A stretch of 64,000 bases of DNA from Lentzea albidocapillata (GTDB lineage Bacteria; Actinomycetota; Actinomycetes; Mycobacteriales; Pseudonocardiaceae): NCBI RefSeq assembly GCF_000719115.1, contig NZ_JOEA01000017.1:186001-250000 (forward strand), given 5' to 3'. Positions 1-10,500 of the stretch are shown piece by piece; position 1 is the first letter of the stretch; each line of letters starts with the position of its first letter. Under the pieces are notes generated by a model. It was not told where the DNA came from and did not search any database. It saw only the letters and a list, made by a program, of their open reading frames with translations. A program made the position numbers and the translations under genes.

Positions 1-230
1 AAGCCGACCTCCTCGACCACGCCGGAGACGTCCCAGCCGTTGATGAACGGGAACGTCTGCATCCCTGCCATACCGCTACCGGCGCTGGTCTTCCAGTCGA
101 CCGGGTTGACGCCCGCCGCGTGCACCCTGACCAACACCTCCGTCGGAAGTGGTGCCGGCTTGGGCACGTCGGTGAGGGTCAGAGGGCCGCCGAACTCGTG
201 CTGGATGATCGCTCGCATGCTGTCAAGCAT
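1..230 (-). CDS. NADPH:quinone reductase-like zinc-type alcohol dehydrogenase (partial, N-terminus only)
   Basis: The reverse strand encodes the first ~76 residues of an MDR-superfamily oxidoreductase; the rest lies outside the window. Visible are the GroES-like start with FGGPLTLTDVPKP, then EVLVRVHAAGVNPVDWK (the usual quinone-reductase form, without the Cys of zinc alcohol dehydrogenases) and the GWDVSGVV segment. The start may be the ATG at 230, which has an AGGAGA about 13 nt upstream, or the ATG at 218. It is divergent from an HxlR-family regulator with a palindrome between them, the usual layout for a redox- or electrophile-responsive pair. Family assignment is good; the substrate is unknown. 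Confidence 0.8.
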   Translation of the reverse strand, partial: MLDSMRAIIQHEFGGPLTLTDVPKPAPLPTEVLVRVHAAGVNPVDWKTSAGSGMAGMQTFPFINGWDVSGVVEEVG

Positions 231-253
231 GGGAGAGCAGGTCTCTCCTGGCA

Positions 254-286
254 ATCAGGCACTATCTTGTGCACTAGGTACCTGAT
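254..286. promoter_or_regulatory. Imperfect palindrome, probable HxlR operator
   Basis: The arms ATCAGGCACT (254-263) and GGTACCTGAT (277-286) are inverted repeats matching at 8 of 10 positions around a 13-nt centre. The site lies between the divergent oxidoreductase and regulator genes, where HxlR/MarR-type repressors usually bind. Its use by the neighbouring HxlR protein is inferred. Confidence 0.5.
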
Positions 287-297
287 AGAAACTAGCT

Positions 298-684
298 GTG
301 ATCAGGGACGTTTACCTCAAGATGTGTCCGTGCCGCGACCTGCTGGACATGGTCGCGTCGAAGTGGACGGCGCTGGTGATCGGCGACCTGGAGGACGGGC
401 CCAAGCGGTTCGGCGAGCTCAAGCGCCGGCTGGAGGGCGTCAGCCAGAAGATGCTCACCCAGACGTTGCGCACGTTGGAGCGCGATGGGCTCGTCACGCG
501 CACGGTCTACCCCTCGGTGCCGTTGCGCGTCGAGTACGAGCTGACCGAACTCGGGCGCAGCGTCACCGAGCCGCTGGCCGCGCTGCGGTTGTGGGCACAG
601 AAGAACTACGAGACCGTCGCCGAGGCGCGGGAGACGTTCGACAGCGCCGGCCCCATCGGCCTGGAGCCCGTTACCACCCGCTGA
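298..684 (+). CDS. HxlR-family winged-helix transcriptional regulator
   Basis: A 128-residue DNA-binding protein of normal HxlR length. It carries the family pattern: an N-terminal Cys pair (C10, C12), a helix with SKWTALVIGDL, the recognition region KRFGELKRRLEGVSQKML, and the wing around TRTVYPSVPLRVEYELTELG. HxlR proteins commonly use a cysteine near the N-terminus to sense electrophiles or redox state; C10/C12 are candidates. The start is the GTG at 298, just downstream of the palindrome at 254-286; an ATG at 322 is an alternative. It probably controls itself and the divergent quinone reductase-like gene. Confidence 0.85.
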   Translation: MIRDVYLKMCPCRDLLDMVASKWTALVIGDLEDGPKRFGELKRRLEGVSQKMLTQTLRTLERDGLVTRTVYPSVPLRVEYELTELGRSVTEPLAALRLWAQKNYETVAEARETFDSAGPIGLEPVTTR

Positions 685-754
685 TCACGCGAGCACCCAG
701 CCCTACACGGCCTCCGCTTACGATCGTGCGCCACCGTGCCCCTTCGAGCTTCAT
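671..754 (-). pseudogene. Truncated second copy of the downstream-of-rlmN unknown gene (27 codons)
   Basis: The ATG at 754 overlaps the TGA stop of the next gene upstream (751-753) as ATGA. It opens a reading frame beginning MKLEGARWRTIVS, almost the same as the N-terminus MKLEGERWRTIVS of that gene. After about 13 matching codons the similarity stops and the frame ends at TAA (671-673). At DNA level, positions ~720-756 repeat ~1350-1388. This looks like what is left of a tandem duplication whose second copy was deleted. Confidence 0.55.
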
Positions 755-1386
755 CGGCGCGTGCTCACCCGGTGCTTGTCGCAATACACGACGTGCAGCC
801 AGTTCCAGTGCCGGTCCTTGGCGGTGACCTCAGCGCAGCAATGCGTGCCGACAGCCTCGTGCATGTGCCTGGGGCAGTCTTCGACCAGCTGCCGGAACGC
901 CTGCCCGCCGGCCTGGAACGTCGGCCTGCTGCCGACGACGAACACGGTGCTGCCCACGACCTCGCCGCTCAGCTTCTCCCGGTCCCAATGAGGCGCGGGC
1001 CGTTCCTGCGGCAAACCTTGGCAGACAACGGTGTGCGGCCGGCCGGCCCGGATCTTGGCGCGCACGTCCGTCCACTTCGCCAGCCGAAACCCGAGGCTGT
1101 GGTGCAACAGCACCAGGTCCAGCGCAGGCCCGTCGGCACTACGGCACTTGCAGTCGCTCTGCCGCAACGGCAGGTATACCAACGTGCGCGGCGAACGCAT
1201 CGCGAACGCCCATGCCATGGCGATGTCGAGCGCTGAGGACTTGGTCACGCACGCCTCGACGCCCATGTACCCCTCGTACAACGGCGCATGACGCAACGGC
1301 TGGGCCGGCCGCACCACCCGGTACTCGTCCCGCCCCAGCCGGACCGTGCTGACGATCGTGCGCCAGCGTTCCCCCTCGAGTTTCAT
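751..1386 (-). CDS. Protein of unknown function (211 aa)
   Basis: I do not recognise a family. The start is the ATG at 1386 (MKLEGERWRTIVSTV); the open frame extends further upstream, but that part lies inside rlmN and is not needed. The protein is mixed alpha/beta in character, with no signal peptide or membrane segment. It is rich in Cys and His: C-K-C near residue 80, and an HCC plus a YCDKH motif near the C-terminus, which might bind metal. It follows rlmN on the same strand (45 nt gap) and is followed by a truncated copy of itself. The position is probably transcribed from the rlmN promoter. Function not inferred. Confidence 0.5.
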   Translation of the reverse strand: MKLEGERWRTIVSTVRLGRDEYRVVRPAQPLRHAPLYEGYMGVEACVTKSSALDIAMAWAFAMRSPRTLVYLPLRQSDCKCRSADGPALDLVLLHHSLGFRLAKWTDVRAKIRAGRPHTVVCQGLPQERPAPHWDREKLSGEVVGSTVFVVGSRPTFQAGGQAFRQLVEDCPRHMHEAVGTHCCAEVTAKDRHWNWLHVVYCDKHRVSTRR

Positions 1387-1430
1387 CGCGGGGAACGGTA
1401 ACGCCAGGTCAGCGGTTCGAGCTAGCGAAT

Positions 1431-2537
1431 TCAGCCCTCGGCGGCGAGCTGACCGCAGGCAGCCGCGATCTCCTGCCCGCGCGTGTCCCGCACGGTGCAC
1501 TCGACACCCTGCTCACGAACCCGCCGCACGAACTCCCGCTCCACCGGCTTCGGCGACGCGTCCCACTTGCTGCCCGGCGTCGGGTTCAGCGGGATCAGGT
1601 TCACGTGCACAAGCTGCCCGAGGTGCTTGCGCAGCTTCTTCCCCAGAAGATCGGCTCGCCAGCCCTGGTCGTTGATGTCGCGGATCAGCGCGTACTCGAT
1701 GCTGACGCGGCGACCGGTCTTGTCCGCGTACCCGCGCGCCGCCTCCAGCACCTCGGAGACGTTCCACTTCGTGTTGACCGGCACCAGCGTGTCGCGCAGC
1801 TCGTCGTCCGGCGTGTGCAGCGACACCGCGAGGCGGACCTGCAGGTCCTCCTCGGTCAGCTTCTTGATCGCGGGCACGAGACCGACCGTCGACACCGTCA
1901 CGTGGCGCTGTGAGATGCCCAGGCCGTCCGGCGCCGGGTCGCAGATGCGGTGGACGGCCTCGAGGATGCGCTTGTAGTTCGCGAGCGGCTCGCCCATGCC
2001 CATGAAGACGATGTTCGAGAGCCGGCCGGGACCGCCGGGCAGGTCGCCGTCACGCATGGCGGCGGCACCGAGGCGCACCTGGTCCACGATCTCCGCGGTC
2101 GACAGGTTGCGCTGCAGGCCGCCCTGGCCGGTCGCGCAGAACGGGCACGCCATGCCGCAGCCGGCCTGCGACGAGATGCACAACGTCGCTCGGTCCGGAT
2201 AGCGCATGAGCACGGACTCGATGAGCGTGCCGTCGTGCGCGCGCAGCAGCGTCTTCGACGTGGTGCCTTCGTCGGCAGTGACCTTGCGCACGACCGTGAA
2301 CAACGGCGGCATCAGGTCGGCCACCAGCTTGTCGCGCGTGGTCGCCGGGATGTCCGTCATCTCGGCGGGGTCGACGGTCAGGCGGCTGAAGTAGTGGTTC
2401 GACAGCTGCTTGGCCCGGAACGGCTTCTCACCAAGGGCCGCAACGGCTTCCGCGCGTTGGGCGGGTGAGAGGTCGACCAGGTGGCGCGGCGGCAGGCCGC
2501 GCTTGGGCGCGTCGAAGACAAGGGGAAGCGAGGTCAT
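1431..2537 (-). CDS. rlmN: 23S rRNA (adenine2503-C2)/tRNA methyltransferase RlmN
   Basis: Radical-SAM enzyme that methylates C2 of A2503 in 23S rRNA and A37 of some tRNAs. The 368-residue protein has the CxxxCxxC cluster motif at C127, C131 and C134 (CGMACPFC). It also keeps the two further catalytic cysteines of the family, C120 (before ISSQAG) and C361 (AAACGQL), the latter the methyl-carrying residue in characterised RlmN. The GMGEPL motif and the conserved [10 protein letters not shown] region are also present. Length is typical. It is divergent from the PadR-family gene, so its promoter lies in 2538-2614. Confidence 0.96.
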   Translation of the reverse strand: MTSLPLVFDAPKRGLPPRHLVDLSPAQRAEAVAALGEKPFRAKQLSNHYFSRLTVDPAEMTDIPATTRDKLVADLMPPLFTVVRKVTADEGTTSKTLLRAHDGTLIESVLMRYPDRATLCISSQAGCGMACPFCATGQGGLQRNLSTAEIVDQVRLGAAAMRDGDLPGGPGRLSNIVFMGMGEPLANYKRILEAVHRICDPAPDGLGISQRHVTVSTVGLVPAIKKLTEEDLQVRLAVSLHTPDDELRDTLVPVNTKWNVSEVLEAARGYADKTGRRVSIEYALIRDINDQGWRADLLGKKLRKHLGQLVHVNLIPLNPTPGSKWDASPKPVEREFVRRVREQGVECTVRDTRGQEIAAACGQLAAEG

Positions 2538-2596
2538 AGCACATCTAGTGTCCCACGAACTTCACCAACACAAGACCGTTGCATCGCGATAGGTTC

Positions 2597-2612
2597 CGAT
2601 ATATCGTTAACG
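2597..2612. promoter_or_regulatory. Overlapping palindromes upstream of the PadR gene (probable autoregulatory operator)
   Basis: CGATATATCG (2597-2606) is a perfect 10-bp palindrome and overlaps a second one, CGTTAACG (2605-2612). Together they end two nucleotides before the ATG at 2615. AT-rich palindromes like this are typical PadR-family sites. The closeness to the start codon suggests a leaderless or very short leader transcript repressed by its own product. Confidence 0.5.
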
Positions 2613-2614
2613 AC

Positions 2615-3118
2615 ATGATGATGAAACCACACCACAGAGATCACCACCACAGGCACCGCCACGGACCCTTCGGGGGCGGCGGCAGGGGCGGCCGCCAGAG
2701 GCGCGGCAACGTCCGGGCGGCGGTTCTGTCCTTGCTGGCAGAACGGCCGATGCACGGCTACGAGATCATTCAGGAGATCGCCAGGCGCACCGGCGGCGTG
2801 TGGAGCCCGAGCCCCGGCTCGGTCTACCCGACGCTGCAGATGCTCGCCGACGAAGGCCTCGTCTCCGCAGCGGAAGAGGGAGGCAAGAAGCTGTTCAACC
2901 TCACCGAGCACGGCAGGACGGAGCACCCGGCTCCGCCCTGGCGCGACATCGAGATCCAGCTCGACCCGGTCGACGGCGAATTGCGCACAGCCGTCCGGCT
3001 GCTGGGCGCCGCGACGGAGCAGATCTCCCACGCGGGCACGCCCGAGCAGAAGACCCGCGCGGTCGAGCTCTACAACGAGCTGCGGCGCAAGCTCTACGCC
3101 ATCCTCGCCGAGGAGTGA
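2615..3118 (+). CDS. PadR-family transcriptional regulator with His-rich N-terminus
   Basis: A 167-residue regulator. The first ~25 residues are an unusual tail of at least eight His plus Arg/Gly (KPHHRDHHHRHRHGPFGGGG). The PadR winged helix follows: NVRAAVLSLLAERPMHGYEI, then WSPSPGSVYPTLQMLADEGLV. A C-terminal dimerising helix pair ends in RRKLYAILAEE. I chose the ATG at 2615 because an upstream GTG would pull the operator-like palindromes into the coding region. The His tail could bind metal or be an ordinary low-complexity linker; such tails recur in actinobacterial PadR proteins. Targets are unknown. It is convergent with the aldo/keto reductase, one base apart. Confidence 0.85.
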   Translation: MMMKPHHRDHHHRHRHGPFGGGGRGGRQRRGNVRAAVLSLLAERPMHGYEIIQEIARRTGGVWSPSPGSVYPTLQMLADEGLVSAAEEGGKKLFNLTEHGRTEHPAPPWRDIEIQLDPVDGELRTAVRLLGAATEQISHAGTPEQKTRAVELYNELRRKLYAILAEE

Positions 3119-3119
3119 C

Positions 3120-4097
3120 CTACCACCGGTCGTGCACGTGCGGCCGGATCAGTTCGTCGTACACCTCGGCGACGGCCTTGCCGTCCACCGGTTCGAGCGA
3201 GGCCGCCTGTGAGTTGGCCCGCGCCTGCTCCACGTTGCGAGCACCGGGAATCACCACCCTGACGCCGGACTGGTCCACGATCCACCTGAGCGCGAACTGC
3301 GCCATCGTGGCACCTTCCGGCACCAACGGCCGGAGCCGCTCAACGGCCTCCAGACCGATCTCGTAAGGCACCCCGGAGAAGGTCTCGCCGACGTCGAAGG
3401 CCTCACCGTTGCGGTTGTAGTTGCGGTGATCGTCCGCACCGAAAGTCGTTGCCTTGTCGTACTTCCCGGTCAGCAACCCGGACGCAAGCGGCACCCGCGC
3501 GATGATCGCGACCCCCGCCTCGGCGGCCTTGGGCAGCACCTCTTCGAGAGGCTTGAGCCGGAACGCGTTCATGATGATCTGCACACTCGCCACGTGCGGG
3601 CGCCGGATCGCCTCCAACGCCTCCTCGACCTTCTCCACTGACACGCCATAGGCAGCAATCCGTTGCTGCTCAACCATCTCGTCCAAGGTGTCGTACACCT
3701 CGTCACTGCTGTAAACCGCGGTAGGCGGACAGTGCAGCTGCACGAGGTCCAACGTGTCGACACCCAGGTTGCGGCGGCTCCGGTCGTTCCACGCGAGGAA
3801 GTTCTCCCGGCTGTACCCCTCAGCGACCTGCGCCGGCAGCCGCCGCCCCATCTTCGTGGCGACGAAGATGCCGTCGTCCTTGCGCTCCTTCAGAAACCGC
3901 CCGACGAGCGTCTCACTGCGACCGTCGCCGTACACGTCGGCGGTGTCGAAGAAGTCGACCCCCGTGTCGGCCGCGGCGTGCAGCAACGCGAGCGCGTCGC
4001 TCTCGTCCACCTCGCCCCAGTCGGCGCCGAGCTGCCAGCACCCCAGCCCCACGACGCCGACCTGGCGGTTCAACCTGCCTGCGTTTCGCTTCTCCAC
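3120..4097 (-). CDS. Aldo/keto reductase
   Basis: NAD(P)H-dependent oxidoreductase of 325 residues with a TIM-barrel fold. The catalytic tetrad of the family is visible as D51, Y56, K82 and H122 (FFDTADVYGDG, VATKMGRR, LVQLHCPP). The phosphate-binding C-terminal part is represented by VIPGARNVEQARAN. It begins at a GTG (4097). The immunity-type gene lies 49 nt upstream on the same strand, but there is no functional reason to link them. Substrate unknown. Confidence 0.9.
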   Translation of the reverse strand: MEKRNAGRLNRQVGVVGLGCWQLGADWGEVDESDALALLHAAADTGVDFFDTADVYGDGRSETLVGRFLKERKDDGIFVATKMGRRLPAQVAEGYSRENFLAWNDRSRRNLGVDTLDLVQLHCPPTAVYSSDEVYDTLDEMVEQQRIAAYGVSVEKVEEALEAIRRPHVASVQIIMNAFRLKPLEEVLPKAAEAGVAIIARVPLASGLLTGKYDKATTFGADDHRNYNRNGEAFDVGETFSGVPYEIGLEAVERLRPLVPEGATMAQFALRWIVDQSGVRVVIPGARNVEQARANSQAASLEPVDGKAVAEVYDELIRPHVHDRW

Positions 4098-4146
4098 GAA
4101 CCGAGCCTAGTCCCGCCTCAGTTCCGAAGCCTGCTTCAAATACCGA

Positions 4147-4545
4147 TCAGAGATCCGAAGGCGCATATCGCTCCCAGAGATCGCGGTCAGGCCAGTTATC
4201 GTCGAAGGACTCGAGCACGTGGCGATACCAGCGCTCAGCGTTGATCTTGTCCGTTACCGCTAGCAGCGCAGCGGCTTTCTCCTTGATGGTCGGCCACTTC
4301 AGCGTATGCATGCAGAACTGCAGAATCACGACACAGTCCCAGTCGATCTCATCGAGCATCTGCTCGAACTTCTTGATCGTGTAGTCACGACACTCGTCAT
4401 GACTCAGGATCCGATCGAGCAGGTCATCCATCAAAGGCTCGTACTGGTCGTATCCAGACGCGATCCGTTGCACATCACGCAAGAAATCGATTTTGTCGCC
4501 GATGATCTCGCACGACGAGCGGTCAGCCGGTCGGGAAGCGATCAA
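4147..4545 (-). CDS. Putative immunity protein for the RHS toxin
   Basis: A small acidic protein (about 132 residues from the TTG at 4545) directly downstream of, and overlapping by 23 nt, the 3' end of the giant RHS gene. This is the standard position for the cognate immunity gene of a polymorphic toxin. The TTG start is chosen because AGGAAAG lies just upstream; the frame is open back to 4617, so a longer N-terminus cannot be excluded. The protein is helical and rich in Asp, Glu and Trp (LDRILSHDECRDYTIKKFEQ, SFDDNWPDRDLWERY), with no signal peptide, consistent with cytoplasmic neutralisation of the incoming toxin domain. No named immunity family recognised. Confidence 0.6.
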   Translation of the reverse strand: MIASRPADRSSCEIIGDKIDFLRDVQRIASGYDQYEPLMDDLLDRILSHDECRDYTIKKFEQMLDEIDWDCVVILQFCMHTLKWPTIKEKAAALLAVTDKINAERWYRHVLESFDDNWPDRDLWERYAPSDL

Positions 4546-7500
4546 TGTACTTTCCTGTTCCGTTGAGCCCAATCCTGTCAAAGGCCGCCTCGGCCGCAGC
4601 TTTGGCGTGCCGACCACGAGGCTTGTAGTGTCCCGAGTCGTTGTCCATCCATACCACCTCGCCGTGCGCGATCTTCACCTCGCCCGCCGCGATCACGTCT
4701 CGACCTCTGGCGAGGCTCACGTGGCCGTCGCCTTGCCCCACCTTGATGGCGCCGTTGGGAAACACAACGTATTGGTACTTACCTTTCCTCTTTCGCAAGA
4801 CATCGGCGCTGAATGATCTGGCGAAGTTGGGCTCGTCCTCGGGCTTCAAGTTCGTGAAGATCTTCGGGTCATCGTCCTCCTCGACGGCTTCAGCTTCTCC
4901 CCCGCCGTTCCAGGCGACCTGGCGGTGTGAAGCAGAACCGTCTTCGCCTTTGACTACCTTGAAGATCCCGTCCTCGGTGTAGATGTTGGTGCCACTGCCC
5001 GAGCCCGACAACTCGGACGGGTTCTGCTCCGCGGCGTTCTGGATCACCGGGTTGTCGGTGCCCAGCACCGCCTCCCGCACCTGACGAACGACCTCGTTCG
5101 CGTCCTGGACGTCGCCCATCTCGACGGCGACCCTCGACGCGGGCGCCTGCGGATTGCTGGAGACGACCCCGGCCTCGACGATCGGCTGCGTCGCCGCGGC
5201 AGGCGGCGCGAGCGCGACCTCCTTGGCGCTCTTCTCGGCCTCGGCCCTGGCAGCCACCGACGGGTCCCACACCGGCTGCGGGGCGTTGACGCTTCCATAC
5301 CCACCGGGCCACCTGATGCCGCCGAGCAGGTCCTTCAGGTATCGGCCGAGGTTCACGAGCTGGCCGTACAACCCGCGGAGCATGTCGCTGAACCAGGTCG
5401 AGCCGGCGGTGGTGTTCTTGGGGAAGCGGAGGTTCTTCAACACCGGGGACTGGACGTACTGGACCTCCGGCTTCTCGAAGAGACTGAAGATGCCCTCTGC
5501 CGCGCTGATCGCCCCGCCGACTCCGGGAACGAACTTTCCGAACCTGATTGCCGTGAAGCCCCAGCTCCTGACGTTCTGCCTGTCGCGCTGGGCTTCTTTC
5601 CCCCTGACGTAGTCGTCGTATCCCGGCGCGATGATCGTGTCCGTTTGATGGCCGTCGGGATCGACGTAAGTCGCGGGAGCACCACGACCGTAGGCATATC
5701 GGTTGGTGAGGCCTGAAGGGCTCGTCGGCAGCGAGATGCTGTCGCGTGCGGTGAACCCGCCGGTCGACGGCGAGTACCAACGCGCGCCCATGTCGACTTC
5801 ACCGGAGTCCGGATCCGTCCAGTCACCCTGGTAACCGAGTCCGGTCCGCGCCCCCGACACCACCTTGCCGAACGGGTCGTAGGTCGTGGTGTCTCCGGCG
5901 TTCTGGCCTGAAGTCGAGAACTCCGCGAGCACGTCGCCGCGCATGTCGGTCATGGCCAAGCCGCGCTGCGTGGCGAGCAGTTCGCCGCCGGGACCACGGC
6001 TGAACTTCTGGCTGCCGTCCGACGCCAAACCGAGGCTCGCACCCACGTACGAGAACTTCTGTGCGCCACGGGTGACCATGCGGTCCAGGGCGTCGTAGCC
6101 GAACGTGGTCGCGCCACGCTTCACCGAGCGACCGAACGCATCGAACTCGTAGGCGTCGGAACCGGAGCTCCGCAGGGTCCCCCGTGCGGCCCAGGTGTAG
6201 GACTTGTCGCCGTCGGACATCAGGCGGTTGCGGGCGTCGTAGGTGGACGTCTTGCCGTCGGCCTTCACGCGGTTGCCCGCGTCGTCCCATTCGTACGACG
6301 TCGTCTTGCCGCCGTACGACCAGGCGGTCATCCGGCCCGCGTAGTCGTACGCATAGGTGTGTTCACCCGAACCAGCGAGGCCCGAAGTCTTCTTCGACTT
6401 GACCAGGTCGTTGAGTTCGTAGCCGTACTCGATCGACGACAACGTGGTGGTGCCGTCGCGCAGGACGTCGGAGATCTGCCTGCCGTACACGTCGTAGTCG
6501 TAGGACCGCACCTTGCCGGCGAACGTCACCGACTTGACCTGGCCGGCCTCGTTGTAACCGAACGCCTGCGCGGCACCGGTCAGTCCATCCTGGACGGTGG
6601 AAAGCCTGCCCTGGTGGTACGTGTAACGAGCGGTGCCCGAGGCATCGACCTGCTGCGTCAGGCGACCCGAGTCGTCATAGGTGAACTGGGAGTCGCCGGA
6701 CGGGCCGGTGGCCGAGAGAAGTGCACCGCGGTCGTTGTACTCAAGGGTGTTGGTACCTCCGGGAGCGTTGAAGCTCGTCAGGCGACCCGCGGCGTCGTAG
6801 CCGAGGGAACGCGACGCCGTCGAGGCCTCCGCACCCTCACCCGTTTCCCCGGTGAGGCGGTTGAGGTAGTCGTACGTCAGCGTGCGGGTGACACCACCCG
6901 GCGCGACCACGCGCTCCACGTTGCCGGCGAGGTCGTACGACCTCGTCCAGGTGCGGTCGACCGCGTTCGGGTGCGCCTCGGTCGCGGGCTCGATCACCGA
7001 CTCGGGCAGTCCGAGGCTGTTCGTCCGGTAGGTCGTCGCGTTGCCGCGGCCGTCGGTGAAACGGCTGCGGTTGCCCGCGGCGTCGTAGCCGAACGACGTG
7101 GTGATCGACTTGCCGTCCGCCACCGGCTCGACCTGGTTGACCATGCGACCGAGTGCGTCGAAGGTGAAGTTGGTCGACCGGTTCAGCGGATCCGTCGTCT
7201 TCACGACGTTGCTCGCGCGGTCGTAGAAGTTGCGCGACATCCGCAACAGCGACTCGTTCGCGTCGAGGTCGTATCGGGTCGACGGCCGGCCTGCCGTGTC
7301 GTAGCTCTGGAACGACGTGCGGTTCAAGCCGTCGGACACGCGGGACTGGCGGCCAGCGCTGTCGTACCCGAACTTCGTGACGACACCGGCGGCATCCTTC
7401 GCCGAGATCCTTTGCCCCAGAGCGTCGTACGTGAACGTCGTGACCTCATTGGACGGTGAGGTCACCGCCTTGAGGTTGCTCGCGTCGTCGTAGACCGACT

Positions 7501-10500
7501 TCGTGACCAGGGCGGCGACAGCGGGCCGCCGTTCCAAGCGCGTGGCGGTGACCTGACGACCAAGGTCGTCGTAGGTCGCCTCCGCTCGCGCACCGGTCGG
7601 GTCGGTGATCGACAGGCGTTCGCCGGCACGGGTGTAGCTGTAAAGCCAGGAACCGTTGGTACGTCCCGCGACGGTGGCGTCCGCCTGGTACGCGGCCACC
7701 ACTCGCCGCAGCTGGTCGTAGCTGTACTCGGTGACGGCCCCGCGCGGGTCGGTCACCTTGCGCACGTCGCCCAGCGGCGTGTACTCGGTCAGCGTGACCG
7801 AGCGCGCGCCGTTGCTCGCCCCGGGCTTGGTGTACTCGGCAGACTCGGTGCGCACCACGCGGCCGAGCTTGTCGAACGCCTGCTTGCTGATGTTCCCCTT
7901 GGCGTCCTTGAGCTCGACCGCGCCACCGAACGCATCGAGTCCGGTGTGGACGGACGGTCGCGACGTGATGACCGTGCCGTTGTCCTCCACCTGGGCGGGC
8001 GGTGCCGTGACGGAGACGGCGTTGCCGCCCTCGTCGTAGCCGTAGTCGGTGGTGAACGCCGCCCTGTCGGCGCCGTCGGACGTGCCGCGCGGGTCGGTGA
8101 CCGAACGTAGCAGGCCTCGGTCGTCCAGGACGCTCGACGTGGTCAAGCGCTCGGTGCCGTTGAACGCGGTCTCGCTGGTGCGGCGGCCCGCGGCGTCGTA
8201 GCCGAACTCGGCGGCCGTAGTGCGCTGGACGTCCTGATGCACGCTGTTGGACGGCTTGCCCGTGACGGCGACCTTGGTGACGTTGCCACCGGCGTCGTAG
8301 TCGTAGGTGGTGAGGCGGCCGATACCCGCCGGGTCCGCCTTGGAGGTCCTGACCCGGTTGAGGGCGTCGTAGGTGTTCTCAACGGCGAGCCCGCCGGCAC
8401 TCGCCTCACGGACGACGTTGCCTGCCCCGTCGTAGGTGTACTCCTTCAGCACCAGGTCGCGGGGCGCGACGACCGGGTCGAACGGGTCACGGATCTTGGA
8501 GGCGACGACGCGGCGAACCGAGTCGTCCCGGTAGTACTCGTAACGCTTGGCGCGACCCATCGCGTCGGTCTCACGCGTGAGCCTGCCTGCGAGGTCGTAG
8601 GCGAAGGCCTGCACGACCAACGTCTCGCGCACGGTCGTGTCGCCTTGACCTTCACCGTCACCACCGGGGCCACCGGGCCCGACAGGGTCGCCGTGCCACG
8701 CCCGCAGACGCACCTCGGCGATCTTCTGGCGAGCGGTGTAGGCGAACTCCTGCTTGGTGCCGACCGCGTCGACGGTCCACGCGAGGTTGCCGAAGGTGTC
8801 GTAACCGCTGGTGGTCACGTTCCCTTCGGAGTCGGTGACCCTCGCCGCCCGGCCGTGGCCGTCGTACTCGGTCACCACGCGGCGGGTCTGATCGCCTCCG
8901 GTGAGGTCGGCGGACTGGGTGGCGGTGGTGTTGCCGTCCGCGTCGTACTCGTATGTGGTCTGGAGCGTGTGCTTGACGCCGGTGATCTTGTTCGTCGTCG
9001 CCGGACGCGTGACCGTCTTCAGCCGCGAGAGCTCGTCGTAGGTGTACGTCGATGTGAGGCCCTGCGGGTACGCCTGGGAGATCTCGGTCTGGGTGATCTT
9101 GCGACCGAGGGCGTCGTAGGTGAACTTCGTGACCAGGCCGGCCGCGTTCGTCACCTTCTCCAGGTCGCCTGAGGCGTAGTACGAGTACGACGTCTTGGCA
9201 CCACGTCCGTCGATCGTCGTCTCCACCAGGCCGGCCGGGCCGACCGAAGACGACGTCGTGTACGTGTGCCGCGCCGTCGAGCCGTCAGGTGCGACCTGCG
9301 ACTCGATCAGGCCGCGCACGCCCACACCGGTGTAGGTGTTGGTCGTGCGGTACCTGGTGTCGTCAGGACCGGATGAGCGGCCGTCCGACGCGGTCAGCAG
9401 TTTGCCGTTGCGCGGATCGGTGAGATCGCTCGGGTTGTTGTAATAGCTGGAGTACGAGGTGTGGCAGTCGGTGTCCGAGGTTCGACACGTCTTGCGCGAG
9501 ATCGGGTTGCCGCGCGAGTCATTCGTCAGCTCGACCTTGTTGCCGTTCTCGTCGACGATCTTGCTCAGGAAACCGCGCGCGTCGTAGTCGAACGTGCGCA
9601 CACCCTGGCCCTGGTTGGGGCCGCCCTGGTCACCACCGGGCGGCAACGACGTACCGGGAGGCAGATCCTCCGGACGCACCCCTTGGCCGAGCGGGGTGAG
9701 TGAGCGCAGGACGCGGCCGCGGGCGGGGTCGTAGTCGGCGTAGTGGAACCGGTTGCCCGGATCGCGAACCATGGTGGTGCGCACCAGGTTCTGTTCGGTG
9801 CCGGTCACCGCCGGCGCGGCCAGCTGCCACTGTCCACCGTTGCGGTCGACGTACTCGCGCAGGCGGTCATTCACGACGTCGTAGCTCATCGTCGCGGCGA
9901 CCCGGCCACTGGGCAGCGTGATCTTGGTCAGCTGGTCGGACGGCGCGGCTGACTCGAAGTGCTGCTTGGCGGCGGTGGTGCCGATCGGGTGCTCGTAGAA
10001 CGCGACCTCGTCGATGACGCCGGAAAAGTACCGGACTCCGGCGGGCAGGCCGGGCCAGCCGTCGGAGCTCGCGGCGCCGATCTGGTTCTGGGTCATGGTG
10101 AGGTGGTTGATCTCACCGAGAGCCGACGCGACGAACTTGCCGTCCACGAACAGCGACTGCGTGCCCAGCGAACCGGACAGTACGACGTGGTGCCAGTTGT
10201 TGTCGTTGACCGCTCCGGTCGTGGTGATCGGTTCGGTCTTGCCGTTCCAGAAGTTGCCTCGCAGCTTGCCGTCCGTGCCGACCCACAGCACCGGCAACTG
10301 CGGCGAGGAGGGCGGCGTGGCCGAACCTAGCTCGAAGTGCTGCATGCCCAGAAGCGGGCCACCGGCGGTGGTCTTGAACCACATCTCGACGGCCAGGTCG
10401 CGGTTCTTCTTGATCAGGCCAGGCGGCAGCTTCACGAACGACGAGCTGCCGTTGAACGTCCGCGCGCCGTCCGGGGATCCCGCGATCGCTCCGGCAGTCC

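Noticed and set aside
6359..9172. Long plus-strand open frames across the RHS gene
   Set aside because: They mirror the YD repeats on the coding strand and have no start signals or domains.
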